64,000 nucleotides of DNA from Episyrphus balteatus (GCF_945859705.1 NC_079136.1:126887027-126951026), one strand, 5' to 3'; shown: positions 25,003-36,984, counted from the first letter of the stretch. Notes: a model not told the origin generated them from the letters alone. Numbers and translations are program-made.

Positions 25003-26203
25003 TGAGATAGAGAAATTAAACACTAAACCGTTAAATTGCTCGCTCTCTCTTCGTGTTTCCACAAAAATGTAATCGACGACGAAGAAGGACGAAAACGATA
25101 GAGACACGACACGAAACACACAATTTGTATGTTTTTCAATGTGCAAGTGCAAGGAAGCAGAGCTCTTGCAGCATCCTCCTTCTGTTGCAGCATCCTCCCA
25201 AAAAGGATTTCAATGCGACACCGAGAGATGAGTTGTTGCGAAGCTTCTTTTCTAGAAAACGGTGCGGTGTAGATTGTTTGGCTGTTGGCACAAAGACTTC
25301 CCTAAACTATTCAATTTGTTCCAGAAACTTTCTCTACCCACACTCTGGAGGTCCTTTTTGTCACATACTACAACTCCTGGTAATATGCTACAACACGATG
25401 CAAGGATAATTTGCGTTCTTTTTTTTTTTTTAAGATAAAAAAAAGTGAAAAAGGAAAAAAAAAACTAAAACATCTGATCACAAATTAAGAAGAACCATTC
25501 CGTTGGAGGACGATTTTTTTTTTTTAAACTCTCATCCTTGTGTTTTCTTTCACACAAAACGGTAAAAAGAGGCTTTTTCTGTGTTCATCTTCCGAATGAA
25601 GCTAGTTGTCTTCCCTGTGTAGATGATTTCGTTTTTCATTTTTTTTTTTTCTTGTTCGTCCTCATAATCAGCCTGACATAATTTGGGCGTTTTAAAAGCA
25701 CGAGTTATCCTTTTTAGTTGGGAGATTTTCTTTTCTTTTTTCAATTTCTCGTTTTTTTTTTTGTCTTGAGATTTTATTATTGTCTTTGTCATTTCGTACA
25801 GCAGTCGAAAAAGCTGTATTTAATTTGTAAAATGGAGAGAGGAGGTAGAAGTATACACAAAAGTAGTTACGTGCAAATGGAGTTCAGTTTTTTTTCTTGT
25901 TTTTTTTTTATTTAGAAAGAGAGAGTGAGAGAGAGAAAAAAGAGCTTAAGTTGAGTACCTACTTTACTATACTTTGCAAAAGGGTCTATGGGGATACTAA
26001 TTAATTTGAAAAAGGACACACTCAGTCAGAGAGTTAAAAACAGTAAAAAGCAAAACAAAACAAAAGAACAGAGGACAAAAATACAAAAAAAAAAAAAAAA
26101 AAAAAAACATAAAAAGCACTTGAAAAACTAATAAAATGGAATTTAATTTCATTTGTAAGGAAGTTTGTTGAACACAGGGGATAGTTTTAGAGGGGTTTGG
26201 TTT

Positions 26204-26220
26204 GGTGCTGCCATCTACTA
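26204..26220 (-). promoter_or_regulatory. Second, weaker CTCF-type match
   Basis: Minus strand reads TAGTAGATGGCAGCACC, sharing AGATGGC(A/G)(C/G)C with the CTCF core. It lies 1.2 kb from the site at 24984 and in the same orientation. Confidence 0.25.
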
Positions 26221-26639
26221 TTTTCATATAAAATTGAGTCGTCTTTGTTTTTTTTTTGTGTTTTAAATATTTTTACTTCTTCTTTTATTTTTTATAGAAG
26301 AAGATATTTGAAATAGATTGCACCTTTTTTTTTTAATGTGCGAAATAAAAAGAGGCAAATAAAAAGTTTTCATTAACGTTTTAGTGCCTTTCGAAGGAAA
26401 TCATTTATTTTTGCGATACTTATTAACTTGTTGTGAATCAAGAAAAGTAAAAACAATACTTGGAACATTTTTATTGATTGAATTAAGCCGAAAAGAGAAA
26501 TTTAGTAGGAAAATTGGGTCACATTGAAAAATTTTGGAGAGTGTGATTTGAAGATCTTAATCAAAAGATAAAAATATATGTTTGGATGCAAGTAACTCAG
26601 CTACCAGACCCGCAAGAAACTTTGTGTTTTCAGTTATGA

Positions 26640-26870
26640 AAAGAGCTTAAAAAGACCTTTCTTTTGATGTATCACTCGGTAGAATTGGATGACTTTTTGA
26701 AAATGGATTTTTTTCTCGAAAATCTTAAAATAAAACAGATTTGTAATTTTTTGACCTAAATGGATAAGCCTGCTCAATGTGAACTCATATCTGCAAGCCA
26801 AAACATGTTTCGAGACCTTGATCCGAAAATATCGCCTTCCGAATGTAAAAATGTACCTAAGAAAAATAAA
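26640..26870 (-). repeat. Single copy of the ~340-bp repeat family R
   Basis: On the minus strand, ATATTTTCGGATCAAGGTCT, then CGAAACATGTTTTGGCTTGC, AGATATGAGTTCACATTGAG, AATTACAAATCTG and GATTTTCGAGAAAAAAATCC match in order the unit at 48608-48740. Edges uncertain. Confidence 0.7.
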
Positions 26871-26939
26871 ATAGATTTTAAGCTTAATTATGTAGTTTAA
26901 ACAATAGGTAATTCTTTGCATATTAAAATTTAAACAATT

Positions 26940-27756
26940 ACGAAAGAATATTAAATCAACAAAAAAATGTAAATAAAGTTAACAAAATTGGTTTTAAAGG
27001 TTAATCAAAAAAAAAAAAATAAAAAGTTCGAGAAGCAATGAATGAATATTGAATGGAAGATTTTTAAACCCCCAAGGAAAAGGTACATTTATACACACAA
27101 CCAACGTCGTCAATAAATAATTTCCAAGTCCTCTCAACCTGTTCTCTCTCTCTCTCTTTCTCATAGAACAGGATAACCTTTTACAATATCACAAAAGCCT
27201 GATGATGAAAGGAAGGTTTTTTGGTGGCAATTTATTGTAGTCACATCGCTCAATGTTGTGTTGCTCAAAAGGTAAAGGTACAACTTTAAATATGAAAGGA
27301 TATAAGGTAGATACACAGATGTCCTTAACAAAATTTTAACCTCTATTTCATGGTCAGGCGTCATCAGGAATGCCTCAAGAGATATGTACATACAAATTCA
27401 ATGAATAAATCAAGAACGCAATCCCAAATATTTTTAAATTTTCAATTGAAATTTTGGCGGGCATGACATATTCTATAATATGTATAATTAAAAATAGGTT
27501 ATCTGTTGGCCAAAAAAGGATATCCAAAAAAGATACATACATAATGTTTATTTCAGGTTTTGTGTTCGAAAAACAAAATTCAGTAAACTCATGTTTATAG
27601 TGAGTAACTAGTAAAAGGTTATTTGCATCAAATTTATGTTGACAATTCTTTAATTGTAAATCTATGTTGTTTTAAATGAAGATCGGGGCCACACAAAATA
27701 TTTGATATCTGTTTTACATTAAAAATACCTATATGAAAATTTATTTTCTGTGTATT
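26940..27756. other. Intron DNA, no defined element
   Basis: (CT)n near 27143-27160. Otherwise AT-rich; no gene. Confidence 0.55.
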
Positions 27757-29940
27757 CACTATGGCGTATACGTAATTTTTTTTCTTTTTACTTGCGATGT
27801 ACATCGGTACTATTATAGGGTATTTATTAACGGTACCTGTTATGTATATAAACCAAAATGCAAAATACGTACTTTTCTCAAAAAAGGCTCTTAAAGATTC
27901 TGTTAAAAAAATTCTTTTCATCTGTGGCATATACATACCGTCGGACTATTGAATTAAGAAAATATTTTTTGAGTCGTTATTAAAGGTACCTGTCATAGAA
28001 CCGTTTTCTTGATTTCTGACATACTCGTAATCGTAAACGACCCAATCGATTTCAACAAAAATCAAACGAGTTTTAATAACCGTTAAATTGAAACTAGGTA
28101 AAATTTTCGAAAAACTTACCTAATTTTAGTTTTTTTTAAACGTCAATTTTTTTTGTTTAATTATTTTTTTGAGAGAGATCAATTTTTGGAAAACTGGTCT
28201 TGTAAATGTTTTGAAATTTTCTGTTAAGTGTCGATTGATTATTTTTATTTAAATGGCATATAGACCAGTGCCGATGCCTTCAAAAACATTAAAAAGTACA
28301 AAAAAATCATAGTAGGATGAAACCCATTGGAAAAGGCGGTGAATATGATGAAAATTAAAGGAAAAATAAATTACGGGCGAATCGAGTTCGGGAAGTGGGT
28401 GGGTAGAGTTTTTAATGGTAAAAATTGGTATATCTCGGTTTCCGGCAAAACTACAAGTCCTATAGAAAAGAGTTGTATGACAAAGTTGTAGGTAATAAAA
28501 AGATCTACAACTTTTGTATCAACAATTTTTTCACATAACCTCAAAATTTATGTGAAAAATTAAAAAAACCGAGTTTTTGGTTTTTTATTTTTATCTTTTT
28601 CAAAAACAAAAATTTTTCTACGAAATTTATTGAAAACTTACCTTATTATGCCCCAAATACACTGTAATTTATTTGATTTAAAATATTTATTTGTTCACCT
28701 TATTTTGACTTAATACCAAAAAAACACCCTAATTTTCAATCGAAAATTCACGTGTCAAAATATCAGCTTTTTTTCAAAAAGTCGGTGGGCATTTCGTTTG
28801 TTAAAATGTCTATTTTCTGATGGTGTAAAAAAAAATTTACATTAGTATACTAAAGAACATGTTTTAGTAAAATGCAAAAAATGAAAAAAGCTGGAATTCG
28901 AAAAATTTTTTTTATCATTGTTTACAATTTTGGCCTATTTATTCAAATTTACACTTTAATTACTCAAAAAACGTAGGATTTCATGTAATATTGATTAATG
29001 TTACGGTTTTTGAGTAATTTAAGTGTAAATTTTAATAAATAGTCTAAAATTTTAAATAATGATAAAAAAAATTTTCGAATTCAAGCTTTTTGATTTTATC
29101 GAGAACATGTACTATGGTATACTAATGTAAATTTTTGTTTACACTATTGGAAAGTAGAGATTTTAACGAACAAAATACCCACCGATTTTTTGAAAAATTC
29201 TGATATTTTGACACGTGAATTTTTGATTGAAAATTAGGGTGTTTTTTTGGTATTAAGTCAAAAAAAGGTTAAAAAATAAATATTTTAAATTAAATAAATT
29301 ACATTGTATTTGGGATATAATAAGGTAAGTTTTCACCAAATTTCGTAGAAAAATTTTTGTTTTTGAAAAAGATAAAAATAAAAAACCAAAAACTCGGTTT
29401 TTTTAATTTTTCACATAAATATTGAGGTTATGTGAAAAAATTGTTGATACAAAAGTTGTAGATCTTTTTATTACCTACAACTTTGTCATACAACTTTTTT
29501 CTATAGGACTTGTAGTTTTGCCGGAAATCGAGATATAACATTTTTTACCATTAAAAACTCAACCCACCCACTTCCCGAACTCGGCTCGCCCGTAATTTAT
29601 TTTTCCTTTAATTTTCATCATATTCACCTCCTTTTCCAATGGGTTTCATTTTACTATGATTTTTTTTGGTTTCAAAAATTATCGACCCTGGTCTAATACC
29701 AAATTTTGTTTCGAAAAATATTTTAAATTAAAAAATTATTATTAAAAAAAAAAAAACTTTGAATTTTTTTTTCGAAAAATTCTTTTGTTACTCAAAATCA
29801 TTACAAAGATGTTGTTTTTGTGTTTATAAAATCAAATTTAGTATTTTTCTAAATTTTTGTACCTTTTAGTAGTTTTTTTTTTACCACTAATTAATTAAAA
29901 TTAATTTTCTGTATGTGTACACTGTGGTGTATACGTACTT
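27757..29940 (+). mobile_element. Repeat family X, copy split by a palindromic element
   Basis: 5' part: CACTATGGCGTATACGTAAT at 27757, TTACTTGCGATGTACATCGG at 27788, AACGGTACCTG, AAAGGTACCTGTCATAGAACC near 27984, up to AAATGGCAT at 28251-28259. 3' part resumes ATACCAAATTTTG at 29696 and runs to the CACTGTGGTGTATACGTACT motif near 29919. Copy 11339-12319 has AAATGGCATACCAATTTT uninterrupted, which dates the palindrome as the younger insertion. Confidence 0.7.
28262..29694. mobile_element. Near-perfect palindromic foldback element, family F3
   Basis: The two ends read AGACCAGTGCCGAT and, inverted, AGACCAGGGTCGAT. Arms of about 700 bp read the same on both strands with few mismatches (GAGTTCGGGAAGTGGGTGGG near 28386 against CCCACCCACTTCCCGAACTC near 29563; TCACGTGTCAAAATATCAG near 28750 against its complement near 29205). 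The loop is about 25-35 bp around 28976-29000. Counting the flanking T and A, the element reads TAGACCAG...CTGGTCTA and is bordered by ATA on both sides (28258-28260, 29696-29698), a plausible 3-bp target duplication inside a family X copy. No coding capacity. Confidence 0.9.
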
Positions 29941-32224
29941 TTTTTTATTTTACTTTATTTTTACTTGTTTCGGTTTTTTTTTTCATCAGACAACAACTTA
30001 AGTGTTATTGTTTAAAAATATAAGTGTTGGGATTAAATTTCTGCGATTCTTTTAAAAAAATTCTGTTTTACATAATTTTACTAAAAAATTGAAAAAAAGG
30101 TTTAGAAAATATTAAAAAAAAGCGCGGAATTAAAAGACAAACTAGAAAAAAAGCAATACAATTCCTTAAAAACTATTGAATAAAGTGATCTAAAAAAATG
30201 TAAAAAGGATCAATCGGGAAAAGTAATAACACGGACTTAATTGATTCTGTGAATTGAAGCAGGCGCATTACACTTATTCATTCTATCTAAAAACCCGATT
30301 TAAAAAAATTTTCCTCAATAAAAAAAAAACCAAGAATATTTTTTTCTCAAATTTCTTCAAAATGTTCAAAAAAAATCTAAACTTAAGACCCTTCATTCTG
30401 CAATTTAAATGTCAAAATCTTTAAACTAAAAACAAAAAAAAAAAGAATGAATTAAAACAAGAGAGTAAAAGTACCAATTCCAAATGACAAAAAAAAATGA
30501 CAAATTTTACCTACATATTCAAGCTTATGCATTCTGACACTCGCCTAAACGTTTCACCATTCTTCCAGATTTTTCATCCTCTTAACGTCAAACATAGGAG
30601 AGTAAAAAAGACAAAAAAAAAAATTAAAATAAAAAAAAAAAAACGTCACAAAGTGTGGCAAAAGAGTTAAAGAACGACACAACGGTGACGACGACTCTAA
30701 GCGAGAAGAGAAGCGAGTTGAAGAAGAAGAAGAAGGAGTCCTTGTCATGAGCTCAAACTTATGTTTCATGCTTCACGAATTTGAAATGAAGTCAATTCTG
30801 CAAAAGGATGTCATCTCATAACAATATTTTTTTTCTTTTTTTTTTCTTAGGTAGGTATTTCTTTTCTTCATAACTCCCACCACCACTTTACCAAAAGGAG
30901 CTCCACCAGTTCCAGGATAGGTATATCCTGGTCCTGATGGAGATTTTCCCTGTGCTGTGCTATAGCTCCTGTGTTATGATTTTTTTTTTTTTTTTTGTTC
31001 TTCATTTTACTCTCTGGCTTTTGTGTATATCTCTCACCATCATCATCATCATCATCGTCGTCGTCATACCATATATCTACACCAGGATCCCTTTTCCTAT
31101 ATTTCGCCATTCAGTATAGGAATTTTCTTCCGCTTCAACTTTTTTTCTTCTTCTTCTTCTTTCGAAAGTTATGAGAAGACGTATGGAGAATAATGGACAG
31201 AAATACAATGAGAGACGCACATACGACTTAGCTTCGAAATATACCGTACAAACGACAACCCAGGACCAGAACCAGAACCTGGGGTAGTCATATGTGTGAA
31301 CATACAAAAAAAAAAAGAAGAAAAAAAAAGAAGTTTGAAAAAGGATGTGAATTCCTAATTAAATGCGAATCACAGAAAACTCCTTTTTTGTAAGGATTTT
31401 ATTGATTTTATCTCGGGTAGAGGTACCTTGTTGTTGTTGTTGTTCTCATTTTTTTTTCATATGTGATTTTGAAAAAAAAAGGATACAAAAAAAGGAGTAA
31501 AATTGTCAAATCATTGCCATAGATAAATCGAAATTCAACAATATGTGACTCTGGAAAAAAAGTAGAAAAAAAAAAAAAAAACTTTTAAATGTAAGAGCTT
31601 TCACGCTAATTGATGTTTAAAGTTGTCAAAGCTGCCGCACGTGTTGGTGGTCGTAGAGAAATCCATCAGTTTTCTTTAAGTAGATTGGTACAACCAAACA
31701 TGCCTTCATAACTCATCACTAACTCTAAGGACTCATTCATATACCTACTGTGACTGCTGCTTCTTGAATACATAAACTCTTTTCCTCGAAGCTAATTTCC
31801 ACTTCGAAAGAATTTGATGAATGTTATTTTTTGTATGAGAAAGTGCGTGTATGTGTGTGAACTTCCTTAATTATTTTCATGAGACTAATGGCACAAGGAT
31901 AGATAGATATCGTCATCGTCATTCTTACATCGTCGTCGTCGTGTGATGAAGAGCAAGGAGCTTATATTAACTCTCTCATTGACTTACTTCAACGACTGAT
32001 GATGAATATTGAAATAAGTATAGGTAAGGTATGATGATGAGTTTTATATGAAATGGGAGGTAATTATTATTTCGTAAAACTTTTAGACTTTTTTTCAACA
32101 ACCGTATTAATAAAAAAATATGTAAAAAAATGTGTAATTCACCTTTAACTCATGAGTTAATTATTCCTTGGAATAGGAATAAACTTGGTTTAGTTGGTGG
32201 AACTGAAATTTTATGGGTGACAAA
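29941..32224. other. Intron DNA with microsatellites
   Basis: Poly-A/T, a CATCATCATCATCATCGTCG block at 31036-31064, TTGTTG repeats at 31430-31443 and a TCGTCGTCGTCG block near 31930. AAAAGGA(C/T) words recur. Small open frames lack splice context. Confidence 0.55.
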
Positions 32225-32290
32225 CAGTGCCGGATTAACCATGTCATGGGCCTCTAGGCAAAATAATTCTTGGGCCCTTTTCCTATGCTT
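32225..32290 (+). mobile_element. hAT-like terminus fragment
   Basis: CAGTGCCGGATTAACCATG followed by TGGGCCTCTAGGC. Known: many hAT elements begin CAGTG..., and CAGTG(G/C)CGGATTAACC ends are widespread in arthropods. No inverted partner end or target duplication was found, so this is a fragment at best. Confidence 0.4.
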
Positions 32291-32819
32291 TTTCAATATC
32301 ATAAGCTATTTTTAAGTTAGGTTAGAAATTTGTGCAGGTAACTTACTAGAGACTAATCGGATATAATCTGGTGTCCTATCATGTCATTTTATAAATGTAA
32401 ACTAAAAGTTTTGAAATAACTATAATAAATATTGTAGTGATATCTCAACAAAAAAATTTAAGCAACTTGATGGTTCACAGATAATTTTTATTAACGATAA
32501 GTTATTAGAAAATATATTAGATTCAAAAGGTTTAAGTAGGTATACCTATCCCGACTTTTCACGAGTCGATTTTAACCACATGATATGTCTCACGGCTTAA
32601 GTCGACTAGGACTCTAGTATGGGGATTGTCACTTTAGTCGCGTGCGGCTTACGTTCACACGACTCGACTGACGCCAAAAAACTTCGCCGCACGGCGAAAA
32701 TCGACTCGTTATAAGTCGGCATTACGGTTTCATTATAAAACTGGAAAGAGAAATCATACGAAAAAGTTTCAATTTTGATTTTATTATTATTATAGACAAG
32801 GCAAATTACAGAAAACAGA
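32291..32819. other. Non-coding DNA with a GTCGACT-rich inverted repeat
   Basis: ACGAGTCGATTTTAACC at 32568 and GGCGAAAATCGACTCGT near 32693 are inverted, and AGTCGACT-type words lie between them. Possibly subterminal repeats of a decayed DNA transposon. Confidence 0.4.
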
Positions 32820-33330
32820 GATCCGCAAAACAGTTCCAAAGCCGGAACGAACATGGAACGGTTCTTTTTTCGGTCGGAACAAGTTCCTGGAACTAGTTCC
32901 GCGGAACTATCTAGAATTTAAGTTTTTTTTTTTCAATAAAATGCATCAAAATAAGAAATAGTATGAACTTGAATATTTTTTCCTGATCCTGGAACTGGAA
33001 CTATTAATGTAGTTCCATGTCCGTGAGCATGATTCATAAGAAAGTAGTTGTGGTTTTGGTTTGTGAATTTTTGGCGCTCAACTCGTTCGCATCCATGTGT
33101 GTTGGCTTTGGATGAGAATTCTATGACATGCGTATGTGTATTGTGTATTTCAAACAGAGACAGAGATATATTCGCATTCGTTTTGTTTCTTGTTCCTCTT
33201 CTTCTTTCTTTCTTTTGTGTGTGGCTGTGTCTGAACGATGGAACTGTTTAAATTAATTTTGGGGAACTAGTGGAACTAGTTCCGAGTGAGGAACTAGTTC
33301 CAGGAACTATTTGGCTCCGGAACTATCCAT
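32820..33330. mobile_element. Decayed hAT-like element end rich in GGAACTAGTTCC
   Basis: Repeated palindromic GGAACTAGTTCC / GGAACGGTTC words (32853-32905, 33263-33310), finishing CCGGAACTATCCATCACTAG. Known: hAT ends of the type (C/T)AGTGATGG... with subterminal GGAAC repeats occur in insects. The presumed other end was not located, and the 11-bp satellite begins immediately after. Confidence 0.4.
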
Positions 33331-36300
33331 CACTAGTCTGAAACGCGTCTGAAACGCGTCCGAAACGCGTCCGAAATGAATCTGAAACGCGTCCAAAACA
33401 CGTCTGAAACGCGTCCGAAACGCGTTTGAAACGCGTCTAAACGCGTCCAAAACGCAACTGAAACACGTTCAAAACGCGTCTGAAACGCGTCCAAAACGCG
33501 TCTGAAACGCGTCCAAAACGCGTCAAAAACGCGTCCAAAACGTGTCTGAAACGAGTCCGAAACGCATCCAAAACGCTTCTGAAACGCGTCTAAAACGCGT
33601 CCAAAACGCGTCTTAAACGCGTCCAAAACGCGTCTGAAACGCGTCCAAAACGCGTCTGAAACGCGTCCAAAACGCGTCTGAAACGCGTCCAAAACGCGCC
33701 TGAAACGCGTCTGAAACGCGTCCAAAACGCGTCTGAAACGCGTCCAAAACGCGTCTGAAACGCGCCCAAAACGCGTCATAAACGCGTCCAAAACGCGTCT
33801 GAAACGCGTCCAAAACGCGTCTGAAACGCGTCCAAAACGCGTCTGAAACGCGTCCAAAACGCGTCTGAAACGCGTCCAAAACGCGTCTGAAACGCGTCCA
33901 AAACGCGCCTGAAACGCGTCTGAAACGCGTCCAAAACGCGTCTGAAACGCGTCCAAAACGCGTCTGAAACGCGCCCAAAACGCGTCATAAACGCGTCCAA
34001 AACGCGTCTGAAACGCGTCCAAAACGCGTCTGAAACGCGTCCAAAACGCGTCTGAAACGCGTCCAAAACGCGTCCAAAACGCGTCTGAAACGCTTCCAAA
34101 ACGCGTCTGAAACGCATCTGAAACGTGTCCAAAACGCGACTGAAACGCGTCCAAAACGCGTCTGAAACGCCAAAACGCATCTGAAACGCGTCCAAAACGC
34201 GTCTGAAACGCGTCCGAAACGCGTTTGAAACGCGTCTAAACGCGTCCAAAACGCAACTGAAACACGTTCAAAACGCGTCTGAAACGCGTCCAAAACGCGT
34301 CATAAACGCGTCCAAAACGTGTCTGAAACGAGTCCGAAACGCATCCAAAACGCTTCTGAAACGCGTCCAAAACGCGTCCAAAACGCGTCTGAAACGCGTT
34401 TAAAACGCATCCAAAACGCATCTGAAACGAGCCCAAAACGTGTCCAAAACGCGTTTGAATCGCGTCCGAAACGCGTCCAAAACGCGTCTGAAACGTGTCT
34501 GAAACGAGTCCGAAACGCATCCAAAACGCTTCTGAAACGCGTCCAAAACGCGTCCGAAACCCGTCCAAAACGCGTCTGAAACGCGTCTAAAACGCGCCCA
34601 AAACGCGTCTGAAACGCGTCTGAAACGCGTCCGAAACGCGTCCAAAACGCGTCTGAAACGCGTCCAAAACGCGTCCAAAACGCGTCTGAAACGCGTCTGA
34701 AACGCGTCTGAAACGCGTCCGAAACGCGTCCAAAACGCGTCTGAAACGCGTCCAAAACGCATCTCAAACGCGCCCAAAACGTGTCCAAAACGCGTGTGAA
34801 TCGCGTCCGAAACGCGCCCAAAACGAGTCCAAAACGCATCCAAAACGCATCTGAAACGCGCCCAAAACGTGTCCAAAACGCGTTTGAATCGCGTCCGAAA
34901 CGCGTCCAAAACGCGTCTGAAACGCTTCCAAAACGCGTCTGAAACGCATCTGAAACGTGTCCAAAACGCGACTGAAACGCGTCCAAAACGCGTCTGAAAC
35001 GCCAAAACGCATCTGAAACGCGTCCAAAACGCGTCTGAAACGCGTCCGAAACGCGTTTGAAACGCGTCTAAACGCGTCCAAAACGCAACTGAAACACGTT
35101 CAAAACGCGTCTGAAACGCGTCCAAAACGCGTCATAAACGCGTCCAAAACGTGTCTGAAACGAGTCCGAAACGCATCCAAAACGCTTCTGAAACGCGTCC
35201 AAAACGCGTCCAAAACGCGTCCAAAACGCGCCTGAAACGCGACTAAAACGCGTCCAAAACGCGTCTGAAACGCGTCCAAAACGCGTCTGAAACGCGTCCA
35301 AAACGCGTCTGAAACGCGTCCAAAACGCGTCTGAAACGCGTCCAAAACGCGTCATAAACGCGTCAAAAAGGCGTCCGAAACGCGTCCAAAACGCGTCTGA
35401 AACGCGTCCAAAACGCGTCTGAAACGCGTCTGAAACGCGTCTAAAACGCATCCAAAACGCATCTGAAACGAGCCCAAAACGTGTCCAAAACGCGTTTGAA
35501 TCGCGTCCGAAACGCGTCCAAAACGCGTCTGAAACGCGTCCAAAACGCGTCTGAAACGCTTCCAAAACGCGTCTGAAACGCATCTGAAACGTGTCCAAAA
35601 CGCGACTGAAACGCGTCCAAAACGCGTCTGAAACGCCAAAACGCATCTGAAACGCGTCCAAAACGCATCTGAAACGCGTCCAAAACGCGTCTGAAACGGG
35701 TCCAAAACGCGTCCAAAACGAGTCCGAAACGCATCCAAAACGCGTCTGAAACGCGTCCAAAACGCGCCTGAAACGCGTCCAAAACGCATCTGAAACGCGT
35801 CCAAACCGCGTCTGAAACGGGTCTGAAACGCTTCCAAAACGCGTCCAAAACGCGTCTGAAACGGGTCTGAAACGCGTCCAAAACGCGTCTGAAACTTGTC
35901 CAAAACGCGTCCAAAACGCGCCTGAAACGCGTCCGAAACGCGTCTGAAACGCATCTGAAACGCGTCCAAAACGCGTCTGAAACGCGTCCAAAACGCGTCC
36001 AAAACGCGTCCAAAACGCGTCCAAAACGCGTTTGAAACGCGTCCAAAACGCATTTGAAACGCGCCCAAAACGCATCTGAAACGCGTCCAAAACGCGTCTG
36101 AAACGGGTCTGAAACGCGTCCAAAACGCTTCTGAAACGCGTCCAAAACGCGCCTGAAACGCGTCCAAAACGCATCTGAAACGCGTCCAAACCGCGTCTGA
36201 AACGGGTCTGAAACGCTTCCAAAACGCGTCCAAAACGCGTCTGAAACGGGTCTGAAACGCGTCCAAAACGCGTCTGAAACTTGTCCAAAACGCGTCCAAA

Positions 36301-36953
36301 ACGTCTGAAACTTGTCCAAAACGCGTCCAAAACGCGCCTGAAACGCGTCCGAAACGCGTCTGAAACGCATCTGAAACGCGTCCAAAACGCGTCTGAAACG
36401 CGTCCAAAACGCGTTTGAAACGCGTCCAAAACGCGTTTGAAACGCGTCCAAAACGCATTTGAAACGCGCCCAAAACGCATCTGAAACGCGTCCAAAACGC
36501 GTCTGAAACGGGTCTGAAACGCGTCCAAAACGCGTCCAAAACGCGTCTGAAACGGGTCTGAAACGCGTCCAAAACGCGTCTGAAACTTGTCCAAAACGCG
36601 TCCAAAACGCGTCTGAAACGCATCCGAAACGCGTCCAAAACGCGTCCAAAACGCGCCTGAAACGCGTCCGAAACGCGTCTGAAAGGCATATGAAACGCGC
36701 CCAAAACGCATCTGTAACGCGTCCAAAACGCAACTGAAACGCGTCCAAAACGCGTCTGAAACGGGTCCGAAACTCGGCCAAAACGCATCTGAAACGTGTC
36801 CAAAACGCGACTGAAACGCGTCCAAAACGCGTCTGAAACGCCAAAACGCATCTGAAACGCGTCCAAAACGCATCTGAAACGCGTCCAAAACGCGTCTGAA
36901 ACGGGTCTGAAACGCGTCTGAAACACGTCTGAAACGCGCCCAAAACGCGTTTG
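33331..36953. repeat. CpG-rich satellite of an 11-bp unit (about 3.6 kb)
   Basis: About 330 units of GTCCAAAACGC or GTCTGAAACGC, largely alternating, so the practical period is 22 bp. Variants (GTCCGAAACGC, GTTTGAAACGC, CATCTGAAACG, 10-bp units) mark higher-order copies: a variant block beginning GTCTAAACGCGTCC recurs at 33435, 34234 and 35066. Junctions create ACGCGT (MluI site, two CpG) almost every unit, in an otherwise AT-rich region. On the minus strand no unit contains a stop, so frames of up to 606 codons appear, all giving the same 11-residue cycle (AFWTRFGRVLD-like). Because 11 is not a multiple of 3, every frame encodes the same cycle, so the long frames are not evidence of a gene. 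Confidence 0.95.
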
Positions 36954-36984
36954 AAAAGAAATATTAAAATCCAAACAATTTTTT

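Larger units (their letters stand above)
24121..26639. other. Intron DNA, partly of higher complexity
   Basis: 24640-25400 is less AT-rich than its surroundings and carries CA repeats (24480-24530), GAGA-like words and a CTCF-like site, making it a candidate regulatory block. Small open frames here lack splice context. From 25400 on, homopolymers dominate. Confidence 0.45.

Noticed and set aside
25053..25409. 118-codon plus-strand frame in the more complex block
   Set aside because: No known motif, no splice context, opposite strand. Better read as non-coding and possibly regulatory.
32225..33330. One complete hAT element running from CAGTGCCGGATTAACC to CCATCACTAG
   Set aside because: The two ends are not inverted copies of each other and no 8-bp duplication was found; they probably belong to different decayed elements.
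33331..36953. CRISPR-like array
   Set aside because: No spacers between units; it is a continuous short-unit satellite in eukaryotic DNA.
33333..36974. Overlapping open frames of 273 to 606 codons on the minus strand (and shorter ones on the plus strand)
   Set aside because: They follow arithmetically from an 11-bp satellite unit lacking minus-strand stops. All frames give the same cycle, with no start context, splice sites or non-repetitive domain.
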